From Gemmatimonadaceae bacterium (GTDB taxonomy: Bacteria; Gemmatimonadota; Gemmatimonadetes; Gemmatimonadales; Gemmatimonadaceae), in contig JADGGM010000011.1 of the NCBI GenBank assembly GCA_019689955.1, forward strand, positions 1-14,921: 14,921 bases of DNA, written 5' to 3'. Each line of letters opens with the position of its first letter. The first letter of the stretch is position 1. The notes below the pieces were generated by a model. That model saw only the letters and a list, made by a program, of their open reading frames with translations, did no database searches and was not told where the DNA came from. This document shows, in pieces, positions 13,335 through 14,921 of this stretch. A program made the translations under genes and the position numbers.

Positions 13335-14921
13335 ATGCGGATCACCCGATCTCCGTGGGCGCTCGCCCTCGCTCCCCTCACTCTCCTCTCCTTCACCGCC
13401 TGCTCCGACACCAAAACCCCTGATCCCACCGCTCCCGCCCCGTCGCTCGACGTCGTGGCGGGGGCGATCAGCATGCCGGTGATCTCCGGGATCACGGTCG
13501 GTTCGGGGCGCAAGTACGTCGTCGGCTCCACGGGGATGGCCGTGGGCTCCAAGCTGTTCACAGACCGGAGCTACGCCGCGAAGTCGCCCCTCCCCTCCAT
13601 GGTCGCCGGCGCGGCGTACATCATGGCGGCGGACGACGACAAGGCGGCCAAGCCCGGAAGCAGCAACTTCCTGTCGTTCGATGTGGACCGCGACGTGACG
13701 GTCTACGTGGCGCACGATGCGCGGGTCGCGGTGCCCGATTGGCTCCGCTCCTCCTTCCAGGACGCGGGCACCGCGTTCTATGCGACCGACTACTACAGCA
13801 CGGGCGAGAAGCGCCTGCTGTTCAAGAAGAACTTCCCCAAGGGGCACGTGACGCTGGGGAGCAACGTCCCCGCGAACTACGACGTCGCCGGGAACATGTA
13901 CACGGTGATGGTCGTGAGCGCCTCCGGCTCCTCGGGCGGGTCGGGGGGCAGCACGGGGATCACGGTCGCGCTCAAGACGCCGTCGGACAGCGCCACGGTG
14001 TCGGGCACGGTGCGGCTGGAGGCAACCGCGTCGAGCCCCGCGGGGATCGACCGCGTGCAGTTCCTGGTCGACGGGAAGGCGGTGAGCCCCACCGAGCGGG
14101 CCGCGCCCTACACCGGCTCGTGGAACACGACCACGTTCGCTGACGGGAACCACACGCTCACCGTCGTCGCGACCGACTCGGCCGGGAAGAGCAACTCGAT
14201 GTCGGCGCTGGTGAAGGTCAAGAACGGCAGCGGCAGCAGCGACAGTACCGGGAGCGGCAGCAGCGGCGGCAGCAGCGGCGGCGGCAGCAGCAGCGGTGGC
14301 AGCAGCAGCGGCCCGCACAGCGGGTGGTACGTCTCGCCGAACGGATCGAGCAGCGGGAGCGGGAGCAGCAGCTCGCCGTGGAGCCTCGCGACCGCGTTCG
14401 CCGGCGGCAACGGCAAGATCCAGCCCGGCGACACCGTGTGGCTGCGCGGCGGGACTTACCGCGGGAGCTTCCACCCGCAGACCCGCGGGACGGCCAGCGC
14501 GCCGATCATCTTCCGCCAGTATCCTGGCGAGCGCGCCACCATCGACGGCAACCTCTCCGTCGACGGCCAGTACACCTGGTTCTGGGGGATGGAGCTCACC
14601 AACAGCAGCACGAGCACGACGAATCTGGAAGCCGTGACCTCGCACTGCCCCGGCTGCCGGTTCATCAACATGGTGATCCACGACGCCTCGGGGAGCGGGC
14701 TCGGGCTCTGGTCCGAAGGGCCTGACCAGGAAGCGTACGGCAACATCCTCTACAACGTCGGCTACTATGCGCCCGGAGCGAATCAGTGGGCGCACGGGAT
14801 CTACGCGCAGAACCAGACCGGCACCAAGCGGCTCATCAACAACCTGCTGTTCGACACGTTCGGCTACGGGTTCCACATCTACGGCTCGGACGCCGCGTAC
14901 CTGCGCAACTTCACGATCGAC
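13335..14921 (+). CDS. Second lipoprotein: unassigned beta-rich domain, Big_7-like Ig domain, Ser/Gly linker and right-handed beta-helix (3' truncated)
   Basis: 529 codons are open to the window edge without a stop. MRITRSPWALALAPLTLLSFTAC is a signal peptide with lipobox-like FTAC (Cys23). Residues ~45-195 form a domain I cannot name, containing NFLSFDVDRDVTVYVAHDAR and PDWLRSSF, similar in style to beta-sandwich accessory modules of carbohydrate-active proteins. Residues ~207-296 match the Big_7 type Ig domain (VDGKAV, APYTGSWNTTTFADGNHTLTVVATDSAG). Residues 298-326 are a Ser/Gly linker. From 328 the protein joins the same beta-helix as the first lipoprotein (HSGWYVSPNGSSSGS). Its start lies 22 bases after the second riboswitch. 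No Shine-Dalgarno sequence is visible, but the signal peptide supports this ATG. It probably acts at the cell surface on a glycan, which is an inference. Confidence 0.88.
   Translation, partial: MRITRSPWALALAPLTLLSFTACSDTKTPDPTAPAPSLDVVAGAISMPVISGITVGSGRKYVVGSTGMAVGSKLFTDRSYAAKSPLPSMVAGAAYIMAADDDKAAKPGSSNFLSFDVDRDVTVYVAHDARVAVPDWLRSSFQDAGTAFYATDYYSTGEKRLLFKKNFPKGHVTLGSNVPANYDVAGNMYTVMVVSASGSSGGSGGSTGITVALKTPSDSATVSGTVRLEATASSPAGIDRVQFLVDGKAVSPTERAAPYTGSWNTTTFADGNHTLTVVATDSAGKSNSMSALVKVKNGSGSSDSTGSGSSGGSSGGGSSSGGSSSGPHSGWYVSPNGSSSGSGSSSSPWSLATAFAGGNGKIQPGDTVWLRGGTYRGSFHPQTRGTASAPIIFRQYPGERATIDGNLSVDGQYTWFWGMELTNSSTSTTNLEAVTSHCPGCRFINMVIHDASGSGLGLWSEGPDQEAYGNILYNVGYYAPGANQWAHGIYAQNQTGTKRLINNLLFDTFGYGFHIYGSDAAYLRNFTID
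14226..14312 (+). repeat. GGC/AGC-type simple repeat encoding Ser/Gly linker
   Basis: About 29 codons are almost only GGC, AGC and close variants, giving a flexible Gly/Ser linker between the Ig domain and the beta-helix. Trinucleotide-type repetition in frame allows length change without frameshift. The codons are interrupted by GAC AGT ACC near the start. Confidence 0.85.
14314..14921 (+). repeat. Beta-helix-coding direct repeat, copy B (runs off window)
   Basis: This is the partner of 10189-10796. Identity begins exactly at the junction between the Ser/Gly linker and the beta-helix, so the boundary coincides with a domain boundary. The last 136 bases before the window end differ from copy A at one position, which could explain why the contig stops in or after this point. 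Confidence 0.95.

Noticed and set aside
13006..13482. Small plus-strand frames across the second leader
   Set aside because: They cross the riboswitch, are Arg/Pro/Ser-rich, have no ribosome binding site and run out of frame into the lipoprotein start.
13263..14876. 537-codon open frame on the minus strand opposite the second lipoprotein
   Set aside because: It mirrors the shadow opposite copy A because the DNA is duplicated. It overlaps the riboswitch and has low-complexity Ala/Arg composition.

Overview
The window is high-GC bacterial DNA. It encodes an exopolysaccharide or capsule biosynthesis operon on the minus strand and, diverging from it, a plus-strand region for matrix or surface proteins. 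The best guess for the host is Gemmatimonadota or a similar high-GC environmental lineage. That rests on the GC content, the frequent GTG starts and a lipoprotein carrying a run of Big_2 Ig-like domains in the 'GNxLTGRxxTWS' style. It is an inference from style, not proof. Bases 1-42 are not genomic: they are a slightly corrupted Illumina Nextera read-2 adapter, so the left edge is a contig end. The right edge cuts through a gene inside a near-identical duplication and is probably also an assembly break.

Minus strand, in order of transcription from the divergent region leftwards: a GT4 glycosyltransferase (8257-7043), an asparagine-synthase-like amidotransferase (7043-5157), a CapK/PaaK-like adenylate-forming enzyme (5160-3718), a WbuB-like GT4 glycosyltransferase (3721-2498) and a class I SAM methyltransferase (2501-1770). 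These five overlap stop to start (TGATG or GTGA) and look like one translationally coupled unit. A 228-base AT-richer gap follows, holding a good sigma70-type promoter and three TATTG words about 20 bases apart. It drives a DegT-family sugar aminotransferase (1541-177) and the first 46 codons of an initiating sugar-phosphate transferase (180-43, cut by the contig end). Together these would activate, aminate, amidate, methylate and polymerise a lipid-linked polysaccharide.

Plus strand: a c-di-GMP-I (GEMM-I) riboswitch (8425-8526) sits just before a 1005-residue lipoprotein with six Ig-like Big_2 domains and a C-terminal right-handed parallel beta-helix (8544-11561). Next comes a multi-pass GT-C type membrane glycosyltransferase (11695-12993). 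A second GEMM-I riboswitch (13211-13312) then precedes a second lipoprotein (13335 to the window end). The second protein has an entirely different N-terminal half: an unassigned beta-rich domain, one Big_7-like Ig domain and a Ser/Gly linker. It ends in almost the same beta-helix.

The most interesting content is this pair. Two paralogues share a beta-helix module nearly identical at the DNA level but carry it on different surface stalks, and each is behind its own c-di-GMP riboswitch, next to and divergent from a polysaccharide operon. The likely reading is a second-messenger-controlled matrix programme in which the beta-helix proteins bind, cut or modify the exported polysaccharide. The riboswitch calls and the duplication are seen directly; the function of the beta-helix is inferred.
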